Source of the DNA: Bacillota bacterium
GTDB taxonomy: Bacteria > Bacillota > Clostridia > Christensenellales > Aristaeellaceae
Direction: 5' to 3'
DNA: 13,048 bases
Assembly (NCBI GenBank): GCA_023409955.1
Contig: JAEYQQ010000167.1
Location: forward strand, 1 to 13,048
A program made the translations under genes and the position numbers. Shown one piece after another: positions 12,975-13,048 of this stretch. Under the pieces are notes generated by a model. The model was not told the DNA's origin, ran no database searches, and worked only from the letters and a program-made list of their open reading frames with translations. Position 1 is the first letter of the stretch, and the number at the start of each line of letters is the position of its first letter.

Positions 12975-13048
12975 ACATTCTTCTCCTGTATATGCTCGTC
13001 GCCCTAGGATGTGTCATTTATTCCCTGACAAAATGCTTCTTGTTATCC

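Noticed and set aside
13014..13032. TGTCA-N9-TGACA inverted repeat upstream of the wall-protein gene as an operator
   Set aside because: Only five bases per arm, no clear promoter next to it, and it lies at the window edge, so it is too weak to call.

Overview
The window looks like a chromosomal segment of a Bacillota (Clostridia-type) bacterium. GC content is moderate. Genes are preceded by strong AGGAGG-type ribosome binding sites, and TTG or GTG starts are used alongside ATG. Several textbook sigma-A promoters (TTGACA, 17-base spacer, TATAAT-like) are visible. The ThyA and DHFR variants and the palindromic intergenic repeats at the left edge also resemble those of gut Clostridia. No species can be named from sequence alone. 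I see no rRNA, tRNA, CRISPR array, transposase or phage gene.

Layout. (1) 1-250: two tandem copies of a roughly 62-base, double-hairpin REP-like repeat beside a separate inverted repeat. (2) 259-930, plus strand: a promoter, a leader hairpin and a small GNAT-like acetyltransferase. (3) 6424 to 951, minus strand: a strong promoter and a leader of about 280 nt, then five closely packed genes. These encode a soluble PAS-GAF hybrid histidine kinase, a tandem-GNAT protein, a nitroreductase, a ZmaR-like GNAT acetyltransferase and a HAD phosphatase. (4) 9390 to 6603, minus strand: flavodoxin-like protein, a second tandem-GNAT protein, a metallo-beta-lactamase-fold hydrolase and an HD-domain phosphohydrolase. 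(5) 9549-10184, plus strand: a DUF402 protein behind a promoter with a palindrome between -35 and -10. (6) 11867 to 10408, minus strand: the thyA-folA operon, with a leader hairpin that covers the thyA ribosome binding site. (7) 12974 to 12006, minus strand: a membrane-anchored peptidoglycan-binding-domain protein followed by a cluster of terminator-like hairpins.

How the genes fit together. thyA and folA form the conserved dTMP-synthesis pair: ThyA makes dTMP and dihydrofolate, and DHFR regenerates tetrahydrofolate. The two long minus-strand operons are accessory in flavour. Four proteins carry about six GNAT domains, mixed with redox enzymes (nitroreductase, flavodoxin) and phosphate or ester hydrolases (HAD, HD, MBL). 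A role in stress or xenobiotic modification is plausible but inferred. The kinase at the head of the larger operon carries a C-terminal receiver domain that lacks its phospho-accepting aspartate.

I found no clearly new defence or mobile system. The most unusual items are the degenerate receiver, the long structured kinase leader, the thyA RBS-masking hairpin, the promoter palindrome ahead of the DUF402 gene and the GNAT concentration.
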